Assembly (NCBI GenBank): GCA_023055425.1
Contig: JALGPY010000004.1
Location: 113,315,504 to 113,379,503, forward strand
Length of the DNA stretch: 64,000 bases
Reading direction: 5' to 3'
Source: Linanthus parryae
Taxonomy: Eukaryota; Streptophyta; Magnoliopsida; Ericales; Polemoniaceae
Part shown: positions 22,601 to 32,163 of the stretch, piece by piece
Layout of the letters: each line of letters begins with the position of its first letter
Position numbering within the stretch: position 1 is the first letter of the stretch
Position numbers and translations under genes: made by a program
Notes under the pieces: generated by a model
The model's input: the letters and a program-made list of their open reading frames with translations, nothing else
Database searches by the model: none
What the model was told of the DNA's origin: nothing

Positions 22601-22794
22601 CTCTTTAGATCCTGCATGTTTCGACAAATATGAGATCCACATCCAGTATCTAATACCCATGATGTAGAGACAGTTAAATTGACATCTACAACAAAATACC
22701 TGGTGGTGGTGGAATCACTATTCCAAGCCTCTTGTTCTCCATATATTTTGGGCAGTTCCTCCTCCAGTGTCCAGGCTGACTGCAGTAGTGACAC
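19603..22794 (-). CDS. Angela copy B Pol polyprotein, open frame
   Basis: The minus-strand frame is open for 1063 codons; its first codons overlap Gag in another frame, so real Pol probably starts by a frame change near 22700-22790 rather than at a start codon. Order by rough residue: protease WVLDTGCGSHIC (about 46), pre-integrase LWHCRLGHINEKR (about 185), integrase core LIHTDVCGPF...TDDYSGYGFVYLM...SDRGGEYL...NGVFERRN (265-375). RT follows (600-840) with catalytic LYVDDILLIGND, then RNase H (930-1040) with GYTDASFQTD and DSTTEAEYIAA. It ends with DAPDWL just before the purine tract. All catalytic motifs I can check are present. Polyprotein and RNA would act in cytoplasmic virus-like particles. 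It is the only one of the two copies with open Pol; whether it is expressed is unknown. Confidence 0.9.
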   Translation of the reverse strand: MSLLQSAWTLEEELPKIYGEQEAWNSDSTTTRYFVVDVNLTVSTSWVLDTGCGSHICRNMQDLKRSRRLAKGEVDIRVGNGAKVSALAIGVCELSLPSGLVLELNNCYFVPAMSRNIISISCLDKDGFIISIKNNCCSFYLNNIHYFSAQLFNGLYVLDLSNPVYNINTKRIKINDLNSAYLWHCRLGHINEKRVSRLHKDGLLDSFDFESYETCEACLLGKMTKSPFNKKGERTSEKLALIHTDVCGPFATPARGGYVYFITFTDDYSGYGFVYLMRAKSESFEVFREFKNEVEKQLGKSIKALRSDRGGEYLSQEFDDYLRECGIVSQLTPPGTPQWNGVFERRNRTLLDMVRSMMCQTDLPLSFWGYALLSAAFTINRVPSKSVMKTPYEMWSGRRPTLSFMRIWGCDVFVKRLQSDKLGPKSDKCKFVGYPKETKGYYFYNPTENKVFVARTGVFLEREFVSKEASGRNVELEEVQEPQITEPIMEHEQEPQAVVEPPVQVTQELRRSSRVRQEPERYGLLVTDPSDTMLIDDEPTTYEEAMSGPDSQKWLEAMRSEMESMYTKKVWTLVEPPDGARPIGCKWVFKKKIDMDGNVISYKGRLVAKGFRQIHGIDYDETFSPVAMTKSIQILLAIAAYHDYEIWQMDVKTAFLYGNLLEDVYMIQPEGFEDPKQANKVCKLQRSIYGLKQASRSWNRRFDEVVKEFGFIRNEDESCVYKKVSGSFVAFMVLYVDDILLIGNDIPMLQSVKDWLEKCFSMKDLGEAAYILGIKIYRDRSKRLLGLSQSTYIDKVLKRFNMQDSKKGFLPMSHGITLSKSGCPSNKIEKERMSRIPYASAIGSIMYAMLCTRTDVSYTLSMTSRYQSNPGESHWIAVKNILKYLRRTKDAFLIFGGEEELRVRGYTDASFQTDRDDFRSQSGYVFCLNGAAVSWKSSKQETVTDSTTEAEYIAANSAAKEAVWIRKFVSELGVVPSIADPVELFRDNTGAIAQSKEPRSHQKSKHVLRKFHLIRDIIDRGDVRICKIPTDDNLSDPLTKPLTQWKHEGHTRIMGIRDAPDWL

Positions 22795-23552
22795 TCACCT
22801 TTAGTCACGGCCTTGGCAATGCCACCAACAGGCTTAAGGGCAGGTTCGTTGGACTTGGCAACTGACTTGCCTTTGCCCTTGGAGGAAGAGGCAAACCTTT
22901 TGCCGTTTCCTTTCTGTACCATAATTATGGCCTTTCCCTTACCCTTGTTGATGCTCTGTTCAGCCGTCCTCAACATGTTGAGCAAATCTGGCAGTGGTTT
23001 AACGATCTCGTTCATGTTATAGTTCATAATGAACTGTCCATAACTCTCGGGCAACGATTGCAACACGAGATCGGTTGCCAACTCTTGGCCGACCGGGAAC
23101 CCTAGTCGGGCGAGATTCTCCAAGTACCCGATCATTCGGAGTACATGGGGTCCCACCGGGTTCCCTTCTGCCAGATGACATTTGAACAGTGCCTTTGAGA
23201 CCTCATACCTTTCTACCCTCGCCTGCTCTTGGAAGAGCTGCTTTAGATGTTCGATCATATCGACAGCATTCATGTTATTGTGTTGCTTCTGAAGCTCAGA
23301 AGTCATGGTGCAAAGCATTAGGCAGGCCGCATCATTAGCGTCATCAACACGCTTTTGATACGCCTTTAAGGCAGCAGGTGTTTGGTTCTCTGGACCTTCT
23401 GTAACATGCTCCTCTATTGCGTACAGTTTCTTCTCTTTCTTGAGAACAATTCTCAAGTTTCTGTACCAATCAAGAAAGTTGGTTCCAGAGAGCTTGTCCT
23501 TCTCAAGGACAGATCGTAGGGAATGTTGTGAACTCGATGAGTTGTTTGCCAT
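22686..23552 (-). CDS. Angela copy B Gag with complete CCHC knuckle
   Basis: The start is taken at ATG 23552 (MANNSSSSQ), as in copy A. The product is about 288 residues: UBN2-type Gag core (FLDWYRNLRIVL, RMIGYLENLARLGF), a KGKGK-rich basic linker, and the knuckle CHYCSQPGHWRRNC. It ends at 22686 after a proline run coded by CCACCACCACCA. The last about 105 bases overlap Pol, which is in the -1 frame. In most copia elements gag and pol are one frame, so either the family uses a -1 frameshift or an ancestral one-base loss is carried by both copies. Confidence 0.88.
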   Translation of the reverse strand: MANNSSSSQHSLRSVLEKDKLSGTNFLDWYRNLRIVLKKEKKLYAIEEHVTEGPENQTPAALKAYQKRVDDANDAACLMLCTMTSELQKQHNNMNAVDMIEHLKQLFQEQARVERYEVSKALFKCHLAEGNPVGPHVLRMIGYLENLARLGFPVGQELATDLVLQSLPESYGQFIMNYNMNEIVKPLPDLLNMLRTAEQSINKGKGKAIIMVQKGNGKRFASSSKGKGKSVAKSNEPALKPVGGIAKAVTKGECHYCSQPGHWRRNCPKYMENKRLGIVIPPPPGILL

Positions 23553-23582
23553 TTGGAATTCTACAAAAAGGAAAATACACAA

Positions 23583-25221
23583 GTTTTAGTATTTGTGAAT
23601 TTTTTGACTATATTCAATAACGGCTAGTTTATCAAATATAGCTCCCACTATTTTTCTACGGATTAATAACCCTCAAGATATTAATGCGGAAAATATCCTT
23701 ATATTTTCTAGTGGGCCAAGATCCATGTTTCACCTCCTTATGAGCTTGCTTTGGCAAGTCACCCATAATTTGACTACTTTAGGTAGGAACAATTCCAATT
23801 GCATCCCATATGAAACTCTTGGTTCAATTGGGCAAATAACTCCTTATTTATCCATCCATATGGATAATCCCAATTGATTGCCTCGAGGTTTCTTAATCAT
23901 ATTAATAGCCTAGTTGTGTTCAACCTCTTATCTAAACAATTGCACATTGTTACGTGCCATCGCATTCCATCATTATGAACCAAGTCGCCATGCTTTGGCA
24001 CGCACGAACTTGATAAATAATGATGATAATGAGTGTTTAAATAACGAGAAGGCAAAAACACAATATTTGAATTTTGAGGGATTTTAAATTCAATTCTTAA
24101 TTGTTTTGTTGATCAATATCAACTAATCTATCTATTTGAGTTTGGGCACAACTCCAAATAATAGATCCGGGTTGTCTAATTATCTTATTATCCTAATTGC
24201 ATGCATCATCCATACACCAACCATACAGTAATAAGACAATAAGTAAACAACCACAAAACAGAAATTAAACGTGATGTGGATATGGCCTTTTCTAGACTAA
24301 GATAATTCCAAGCCAATGGAATTATCTATGAACCCTAAAGCAAACACATCTCCATGCGTCTTGATCTTTTGGTCCATCCTTCATAGTCTTGTGGAATGCT
24401 CCATGCTCCATGCTCCATCTTTTGTGGCTTCTTTGGCTTTGGGCTTCTTTTCTCTAATCTTGGCTAACAATCTACTTTATCTAGCACTAGCTAATATCTA
24501 TACTAAATAAAATAAATCTCACAAGTTGAGAAAAAAAATGGCACGCAGGCCATAAAACCCTAATTAATTATTACAATTAATTGATTAGCTCGCAGGCCGT
24601 AAAACCAAACCACAAAATTAAACATCCACATCAAACCACATCCTAAGGCCATATCCAATCACCATGCGATTTGCACATAAACAGTTAAAATCCAATTTTA
24701 ACGCGCTTGGTCAATTTTAATTGATTTTAGGATTTCTAGGGTTAAAAATGGTCCATGGGCCCAACAATCAAATTGCCCGGGCCCAACAAAGTGAACCACA
24801 AGGCCCTAGGGCCGGCCCGGCCCAAAACCCACAAGGCTAGGCCCGCGGGTTAGGACCGCCCGACCCCTAGGGCGGCCAAGCTTGGGCGGCAAGCAAGGGG
24901 GGCGGTCCCTAGGGGGGCCGAACCTCCTTGAGGGAGTTGTTTCCAAAACAACTCCCTTGCTTGGTGCCCAAGTTTGGTTGTTTCCTTGTTTTGGGAGAAC
25001 TCCTTCTTCCCCATGGATGCCCAAACCCTAGATCTAAGATCCTAAAATTTCTCAAACTCACCAATACATGCATCCAATGCAAAAATTGGATCTTGTTATG
25101 ATTAATTATTGACAAATTGCATCCCATGCTTGATTTGTCTTGTTTTACGCGATAAACAATCAAATTAAGGTGTAAAACAACTAAAACGTAACACATAAAC
25201 CACGTTTATGCTCTACGACCT
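23583..25221 (-). other. Leader of copy B
   Basis: It is nearly identical to the copy A leader (16501-18140), including the GC-rich patch (24770-24920). No gene is recognised. Confidence 0.7.
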
Positions 25222-25236
25222 GTGGCTCTGATACCA
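25222..25236 (-). promoter_or_regulatory. Primer binding site of copy B
   Basis: It has the same tRNA-Met-type TGGTATCAGAGCCAC, next to LTR3. Confidence 0.88.
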
Positions 25237-25237
25237 C

Positions 25238-26669
25238 TGTAGGGTTTTGATTCATGGATCGCACAACGGAAGCATAATCAAACATAAAGCCATGCAAAAC
25301 CCTCCAAGGATCACAAGTCAAGAGACATAACGATGGTAAAGGTTAGAAATCATAAACACACCTTTGGGTTCTCCTTGATGACTTCAAACGCAAATTATGT
25401 CACGTTCTCTATAGTTGATCCACGCCTAGAGTTGATCCTAGATCTCCCAACTCCTTTGGTGCTAGCCCGGAAGAGGAAGAGGAAGAAGAAATAACGCAAA
25501 ACGAGACCCAAAGGAGGGTCTCGGCCTCCTTTGGCCGACGGGGACGGGGCGGCGGCAAGGGGGCGGTTCGGGCCTCCTTGTTGCTTGCTCTCTCTCCTTT
25601 GTTCTCTCCCACTCTTTTTATGTTCACTTAATGAGCATATGTTATGTGGGAAGAAAGGAAGGAAGGACCTTTATATAGTCCAACAACTCCTTGTTAACTA
25701 CCTAAAGGACTTATTCTAGTCCAACTAGAATTCAATTTAGTCCCTTCCTTGCAAATTAGTCCCTACTAACTTTGCAAGGTTTTGCAAAGTGATCCTTCTA
25801 ATTAATTAATCCAATTAATTAATTCCCAAATCTAGTTCAACTCTATATAGCGTGTGACCCCATAGGTTCTATCTAGTTGGTAGCAACTATTTGCTAATAT
25901 GGAGCGGTCTCTAGCAAAACATCCATTCTAGCCAACTAATAGAATAGTCATCTTGACAACCTTTGTACAAGTAATTGTCTCATCCCTTTGTCTCTATATC
26001 CGGATTGGACACGAGACATACAAGTCACACTCGTATATCCAATCCATAGTTTCTCGATCCATGGGAATAGCCTTATTCGTGCAAATAACATCAATATCCC
26101 ATATTGATTTATTTGAGTCTGGCCAGACATTCTGTAAGCACTATCCCTCGAGTGGCCTAGGATATTTGCTCCCGTTATGTGGGAGGGAAAAATCCTCTCT
26201 ATGTCCACTACGATCTCTAAGCTTGCTTCTCATTGTATCCAGTACACGCCTTTATAACTACCCAGTTACGGTGTAGCGTTTAACGCTACCAAGATCACAA
26301 TGATCCACAACTAGAATATCTAGTGACTTCAAGTCTAAGGATGACAATACCATTGCACCGCGAGAAGCGCTTGTGACTTAACATAACGTGTATGTAGCCT
26401 TCTCGGAGATGGGTCAATCCAGTGCAACATTCCCTAATGCACACCTATGTGTTGGATCGTGATATCTCCATATCAATCCAACCCCATACTAGTCTATAGA
26501 TGATTGTCCCATTAATCATTATACTTGACTAGGGATATTTAAGATAAACAACACAATTGTAAATCTAAGGACTTCATTATATTAAATATCCAATAAATAA
26601 TAAATGAATTTTCTAGCCATATACAAATTCATACTAAACTAGATTGCCTCTAGGGCATCTATTCCAACA
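25238..26669 (-). repeat. Dimer LTR3 (5' LTR of copy B)
   Basis: This LTR is 1432 bp. Private differences include CGCAAATTATG near 25390, AAACGAGACC near 25500 and AGAAAGGAAGG near 25655. A TATA box (TATATAAAG, minus) at 25679-25687 would drive copy B and possibly read through into copy A. Confidence 0.92.
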
Positions 26670-27280
26670 GGTAGGCCAGTGATATCTTGTGCGTCTTCAC
26701 CCCATATTTTCTCAACACATTGGCAAAGACTTTATTCACGAAATGCGACCCTTCATCACTAATAATGGCCCTGGGCGTCCCAAACTGCGTAAAAATATTC
26801 TTTCGTACAAATCTCTCTACAGTAGCTCTATCATTCTTGGGGCAAGCCATTGCCTCGACCCACTTGGTCACATAATCAACAGCTAAAATAATATAGAGAT
26901 TACCAAGTGAAGATGGGAATGGACCCATAAAATCAATGCCCCAAACGTCAAATGGCTCTACCTACAACACGAAATTTTGAGGCATCTCATTTCGATTGGA
27001 AATGTTTCCTGTTCTCTGACACCGGTCACACTGCTGTACAAATAGATGGGGCGTCTTTATGCAATGTAAGCCAAAAGAAACCGCTCGGAAGTACCTTTGC
27101 CACTGTACGTGATTTCCCGAAATGACCTCCACAATTCAACTCCTGGCAGTGTCTGAGAATCTCCAAAGTGTCTGGCTCTGACACACACCTCCGCAATACA
27201 CTATCTGCTCCCAGCTTGAACAAATAAGGGTCATCCTAGAAATAATGCCGCGCATCTGCAAAGAATTTCTTCCTCTGGTG
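26659..27280 (-). pseudogene. Athila integrase, N-terminal part
   Basis: On the minus strand the zinc-binding segment (HCQELNCGGHFGKSRTVAKV, SGFFW, DAPSICTAV) is followed, after frame disturbance near 27010, by the core [33 protein letters not shown] and ISDEGSHF with the first two catalytic aspartates. The frame runs into the copia dimer after ISLAY; the remaining core is at 10586-11070. It is inactive. Confidence 0.85.
26670..26674. repeat. Copia-dimer target-site duplication, right copy (GGTAG)
   Basis: It matches 11071-11075 and lies inside the Athila integrase coding sequence. Confidence 0.9.
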
Positions 27281-27385
27281 GTAAGTCATATCCTTGGGAG
27301 CAATATTGAGCTCCTTGAAATTTTCTAAGTCAGCAAACCAAGGCACAACTGCTACCACTACCATGAGCTGCTCATCTGGAAAATC

Positions 27386-27841
27386 TTATCTAATTGGCAC
27401 ATCTTCCTGCTTTTCATTCTCCAGCCGTGACAAATGGTCAGCAACAACATTCTCTACACCCTTATTATCTTTGATCACCACATCAAACTCTTGCATCAGC
27501 AAAACCCACCGGATCAATCTTGGCTTGGCGTCCTTCTTGGTGAGAAGGTATTTGAGGGCTGCATGGTCTATGAAAATCGTCACCTGAGAGCCTACAAGAG
27601 ACGGACGAAACTTGTCTAACGCAAAGATGATAGTTAACATCTCCTTCTCCGTGGTAGCATAATTAACCTGTGCATCATTAAGAATTCGACTTGCATAATA
27701 AATGATATGAGCTACCTTATCTTTCCGCTGTCCCAATACTGCTCCAACCGCATAGTCGTTAGCATCGCACATGAGCTCAAACGGCAAAGTCCAGTCCGGT
27801 GTGGCAGTGATGGGCGCGATAATCAACTTCTCCTTGAGCAC
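27386..27841 (-). pseudogene. Athila RNase H part of Pol
   Basis: 151 codons are open: [10 protein letters not shown], the catalytic start [63 protein letters not shown] and [13 protein letters not shown]. This is the typical RNase H of Ty3/gypsy elements; it degrades RNA in RNA-DNA hybrids. It is separated from RT by an in-frame TAA (about 27853-27851) at the KCN/AFHVLK junction, so the polyprotein is broken. Confidence 0.88.
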
Positions 27842-27850
27842 ATGAAAAGC

Positions 27851-28908
27851 TTAATTGCACTTTGCATCAAAATCAAAGGCTGCATCTTTCTCAAGCAAAC
27901 CAAATAGAGGTTTTGTGATCTTCAAGAATTCCTTGATGAATCGCCGGTAAAATCCTGCATGTCCCAAGAAGCTCCTAACCCCTTTGACAGTGGTCGGGTA
28001 TGGAAGCTTCTCAATAACCTCAATTTTTGCCCGATCTACCTCCAAAACTTTGCTTGAAATCTTGTGCCCCAACACTATTCCCTCGGTCACCATGAAATGA
28101 CACTTCTCCCAGTTGAGCACTAGGTTGGAGTCAATGCATCTGTCAAGAGCCCGAGCTAGCTGCTGTAGACAGTCTTCGAATCCATCACCATAAAGTAAAA
28201 AATAATCCACGAAGACCTCAAAATTGTGCTCCATCATATCTGAGAAGATCGACATCATGCACCTTTGAAACGTAGCAGGTGCATTACATAACCCAAAAGG
28301 CATGCATCTAAAAGCAAATGTCCCATAAGGACAAGTGAATGTCGTCTTCTCCTGGTCTGCTGGCTCAATCGCTATATGGTTATACCCGGAATACCTATCC
28401 AGAAAGCAATAGTGAGAATGACGCGCCACCTATCAAGCATCTGATCAACTAACGGGAGGGGAAAATGGTCCTTCAATGTGGCATCATTGAGTTTGCGGTA
28501 ATCCATGCAAACTCTCTACCCAGTAACGGTACGAGTTGAAATCTGATCACCTTTTCCCCCTTCCACCACAGTAATACCTCCCTTCTTAGGGACACATTGC
28601 ACCGGGCTAGTCTAGTTGCTGTCGGAAATCGGGTAGATATGCCTTCTTCCAACCATTTAAGCACTTCTTTCTTCACCACCTCCTGCATGTGAGGGTTGAG
28701 GCGGCGTTGAAATTTAACTACGGCTTCTTATCCTCCATGATTCGGATCTTGTGCTGGCAAACTGTGGGGCTGATCCCCTTGATATCTGCAATGGTCCATC
28801 CCATAGCTGCTTTCCTTTCCTGAAATACCTTGAGAAGCTGCTCATCCTGTTCCCTGTCCAAACACGCAGATACAATCACAGGCAAAGTCTCATTAGATCC
28901 CAAGTATA
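27851..28908 (-). pseudogene. Athila reverse transcriptase part of Pol
   Basis: Minus strand: GSNETLPVIVSA and MGWTIADIKGISPTVCQHKI (about 28903-28720), then damaged palm start (LNPHMQEVVKKEVLKWLEEGI near 28690), then YCFLDRYSGYNHIAI, TFAFRCMPFGLCNAPATFQ and the catalytic strand. The last reads FVDYF, with tyrosine (codon at 28204-28202) where the family has the second aspartate of its DD pair. Downstream LVLNWEKCHFMV and GFYRRFIKEF are normal. Frame changes near 28700 and 28440 also break it. Both the frame breaks and the active-site change make it inactive. Confidence 0.88.
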
Positions 28909-28935
28909 AATATTTTAAATGAACAGGTAAAGGCT

Positions 28936-29313
28936 TTAATTATTCACCTGTACCGCCACATCCTGTGCATTATTCCCCCCATTATTATTACGTCCATCGT
29001 TTCTTGCTTGTACCCCCACACCAAGATGTGGTTGTGGATTTGGAGGGTTCAGGCGTGCCATTGGAGCTTGCATCTTGGTTAACCGAGTTTCGAGATCCTC
29101 AGCTTCCCTTGCTCTATTTGCTGCATCTTCCACAACTGCAACTCTAGCTGCTTCCGCATCCTGCATGTTTTTGCGGATCCTTTCAAACTCAGCTCTAGTT
29201 TCATCATCCATGGTAACTGAGCTTGATTTCCTCTTGTCTCTACGCTGTGCTCGTAACAGGGATTCCGAGTCTTCAAGTATTGGATGCAAAGGCTCGTCTC
29301 TAGAACGGGACAT
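28936..29313 (-). pseudogene. Athila Gag, N-terminal remnant
   Basis: 125 codons start MSRSRDEPLHPILEDSESLL and include a charged helical stretch (FERIRKNMQDAEAARVAV) and an N/G-rich end (NNNGGNNAQ), then a stop. RT-linked sequence (PLPVHLKYLYLGSNE) resumes within about 30 bases. The main Gag domain, zinc knuckle and protease are therefore deleted, an estimated loss of more than 1 kb relative to complete Athila elements (inference). Confidence 0.75.
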
Positions 29314-29427
29314 GCACCGTGCAATCTAGCCTGAAATCACAGATCACACGCAAAACGTAGGTGAGTAACAGATATAAACAGAAAATAAAATCCCTAAGGC
29401 TAGGAATTATAACTAATTTAGCCGAAG

Positions 29428-29443
29428 TCCCCGGCAGCGGCGC
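29428..29443 (-). promoter_or_regulatory. Athila primer binding site
   Basis: GCGCCGCTGCCGGGGA on the element strand lies 8 bases after the 5' LTR. It differs by one base from the GCGCCGTTGCCGGGGA site typical of Athila/Tat elements. Confidence 0.75.
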
Positions 29444-29451
29444 AAAAAACT

Positions 29452-30889
29452 TGACACGTTCCAACAGCAAGTGCACAGTTGTCAGTGTAGTAATAATCCG
29501 GCAAATACGGGTTTGTCGAACCCAAAGGACTTCTTGTAAATTAATTGATATTTCTAACCCTATGTGGGCAAAGCGCGTTGATTTTATTTTCTAAATCCTA
29601 CGAAAAATGAAAGACATCTACTAAGTTAACCGATTGATGAATCGAACGATTAAAGTTGTGAGATTGATGAATGGAGACAAAGTTCAGGAAATCTCTTAGG
29701 ATCACTAGGGTGTTTATACCGTTAATGGTTTATGTTCATATAACATGAATATTTTATACTTAGCCAAACGAGCAACACTACCTTGAAGATTCCTCAACCA
29801 AGGACTATGCTTAGACATACATAACTGATTCCTCTAGCTTACGTAAGTCTAAGTATGCATTAAGATTTCGTGTTCTACTCTAGCTCTTAGTTAACTAAAC
29901 CGATTCCTCTAGTTTAGATACAACTAGTGCAAGATTCACGTTTCAGGTAGTAAATACCGATTCCTCAAGCATTCTCTACCTTTAATCAAACCTATTGTGA
30001 CGTCATACAATAAGAATGACAGAAATAAGCATAAAATCAAGCATGACTAAGCATAAAGATATCCAATTAGGCCAAAAGCATGAAATATAATCCATAAACC
30101 ACCAAACAGGGTGTTTAAACCCTAGCTACCTTCGAGATATCCTGAATAAAGAGCTTAGCTACGCTTACTTATGATCAAAATAACAAGTTTCAAGTTTAAC
30201 ATGAGCAAAAATCAAAGAAAGGAGGAGTTGAGAAGTCAAACAGATGATCCAAAGCTCCACAATAGCTCCCAAAGCTCTCTAGAACGTCTTCCTAGCTGAG
30301 AATACTGATAAAACAAACCCTAACACGTTCTAATATGTTTCCTTAAAGTTTAAGAAAACTTCCAAATAATTACAGAATAACCCCAAACGGACTGCAGATT
30401 TTGACCTTCTCTTCGCACGATGAGAATTTGTCTTCGTGCGAAGACTGTCTTCTCTTCGTGCGAAGGTCCTCTTGTTTTGATACTGCATCATGCTGCGAGA
30501 AGACTTTCTGAACTCCTATGATTTTGGATAAGTAAATATATTCGTGCGAAGAGATTTTCTCTTCGTGCGAAGAGAATAAGGCTGCAGATTTCTTTCTTCT
30601 TTTCCTTGAATCTTTCCTTGAGTTCTTCGTTTCCGAAGCTCGTTTCTTCATCCTCCTTGATCTCCGCGTCCTATTTCCTGCCAACCACAACACGAAACAA
30701 GTACCCACGATCATATCACAATAAAAGTGTCAAAATATACAAGAAACGCCTGGATTTAACAATTAACGTTAAAAAACTCAAGTCTCTCAATTTAGGCATA
30801 TTATACTCAAAAGACGCCAAATTCGCCAAGTAAAGCATACAGAACGTAGAGAAACAAGTAATAAAATAACTCCGAAAACGGAGTTATCA
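29452..30889 (-). repeat. Athila 5' LTR
   Basis: This 1438-bp LTR pairs with 3633-5048 with several percent mismatches by eye. It holds CTCTTCGTGCGAAG-type hairpins near 30434, 30452, 30540 and 30560. It is followed by the right CACAA duplication. Confidence 0.9.
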
Positions 30890-30894
30890 CACAA
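30890..30894. repeat. Athila target-site duplication, right copy (CACAA)
   Basis: It matches 3628-3632 and lies inside the copia-B LTR. Confidence 0.9.
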
Positions 30895-32147
30895 GTTCTT
30901 CTCGTAGTGACAACAGTATTGTCACCCTTATACTTGAAGTCACTAAATCCTCTAGTTGTGGAGTATTGTGTTTTGACATCGTCAAACGCTACACCGTAAC
31001 AGGGTAGCAATAAAGGCGTTCGTCGGATACAATAAGGAAGAAATCTTAGAGATGGTAGTGACGTAGATAGGATTTGTCTCTCCCACATAACGGGAGCAAA
31101 TATCCATGGGCCACTCGTGGGATGGTGCTTATAAAATGTCTAGCCAGTCTCAGATAAACCAATATAGGATATTTATGTTATCTGCTTGGATAAGACTATT
31201 CCCACGATCGAGAAACTATGGATTGGATATACGAGTGTGACATGTATGTCTCGTATCCAGTCCGGATATAGAGACAAAGAGATGAGACAATACTTGCACA
31301 AGGTTTGTCGGATGACTATTTCTATAAGTTGTGTAGCATGAATGTCTTGCTAGAGGCCGCTCCATGTTAGTAATTGTTACTACCAACTAAGTAGAAACCT
31401 ATGGGGTCACACTCCTTATGGATTAGACCAGACTTGAGAATTAATTTATATGATTAATTAAATAGAAGGATCAAATTGCAATCACTTGCAAACTTAGTAG
31501 GACTAATTTGCAAGGTGGACTAATCCATGTATAGACATGATTAGGATTTTCCAAGGTAGATTAATTAATGTAGATACATGATAGAACTAGTTTTCAAATA
31601 GAACTAATCCATGTATAGACATAATTAGGACTATTTTGCAAATGGAACTAATCCATGTAAGCACATGATTGGAAGATGGACTAATATGTAGTTAACAAGG
31701 AGTTGTTGGACTATATATATGAATACTCCTAGCTTATTCTCTACAAGAGTGTCATAATTGTTATAACACTGGGAGAGAAAAAGCAAGGAGAGAGAGCAAA
31801 TTCCAAAGGAGGGTCGAACCCCCCCTTGGGACCGCCCCTACCCGTCGGCCACAAAGGAGGTGCCGCTCACCTCCTTACTCCGTTTTGCATGATCGTGATC
31901 TTTTTCTTCTTCCTCCTTCAATCCTAGCTAACACAAAGGCTTGAAGGAATCGGTTTCAATCCTAAGAGTGGACTAGCCATAGAGACGTAAATAATATTTC
32001 ACGAGTGAAGCCATCAAAGGAGAACCAAAAGTTATTTTGATACTAAACCCTTACTATCGTTACGAGTTCTAGACTTGAGATCCTTGAGGGTCATGAACGG
32101 ATTAATTATTGTTTATTCTGTTGCAAATCTGTTATCAAAACTCTATA
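30890..32147 (+). repeat. Copia-B 5' LTR, right part
   Basis: It continues the LTR begun at 3336. It aligns with the reverse complement of the dimer LTRs, for example GAAACTATGGATTGGATATA near 31215 and the TATA-like CTATATATAT at 31711-31720. It ends CTCTATA, where the dimer LTR ends CCCTACA. A GC-rich patch lies at 31805-31880. Confidence 0.8.
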
Positions 32148-32148
32148 G

Positions 32149-32163
32149 TGGTATTAGAGCCAC
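32149..32163 (+). promoter_or_regulatory. Copia-B primer binding site
   Basis: TGGTATTAGAGCCAC follows the LTR after one base; it has one mismatch to the initiator-tRNA-Met site of the dimer copies. Confidence 0.75.

Larger units (their letters stand above)
11076..26669 (-). mobile_element. Angela-type copia tandem dimer with three LTRs
   Basis: The structure is LTR1 (11076-12507), internal A (12508-18156), LTR2 (18157-19588), internal B (19589-25237), LTR3 (25238-26669). All LTRs are 1432 bp and both internal regions 5649 bp. LTRs run TGTTGGAAT...CCCTACA on the element strand. Each internal region has its own tRNA-Met-type primer site, gag, pol and purine tract. One GGTAG duplication flanks the whole array. 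The LTR start and Gag/Pol sequence fit the Angela/BARE-like lineage. The two units share the middle LTR, which points to LTR-LTR recombination or insertion of a multi-LTR DNA rather than two separate insertions. Confidence 0.92.
3633..30889 (-). mobile_element. Athila-type Ty3/gypsy element, nested and degenerate
   Basis: The element has two LTRs (3633-5048 and 29452-30889) with TG...CA ends, flanked by CACAA. On the minus strand the order is 5' LTR, primer site, gag, RT, RNase H, integrase, a third ORF and the 3' LTR. The integrase is split by a 15.6-kb copia dimer; without it the element is about 11.7 kb, normal for Athila. The primer site is of the GCGCCG..GCCGGGGA type. An ATHILA-like extra ORF downstream of integrase supports the lineage. 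Every coding part is damaged: gag-protease deletion, RT active-site change, stops and frameshifts. The LTRs differ by several percent by eye, so this is an older insertion. Confidence 0.9.
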
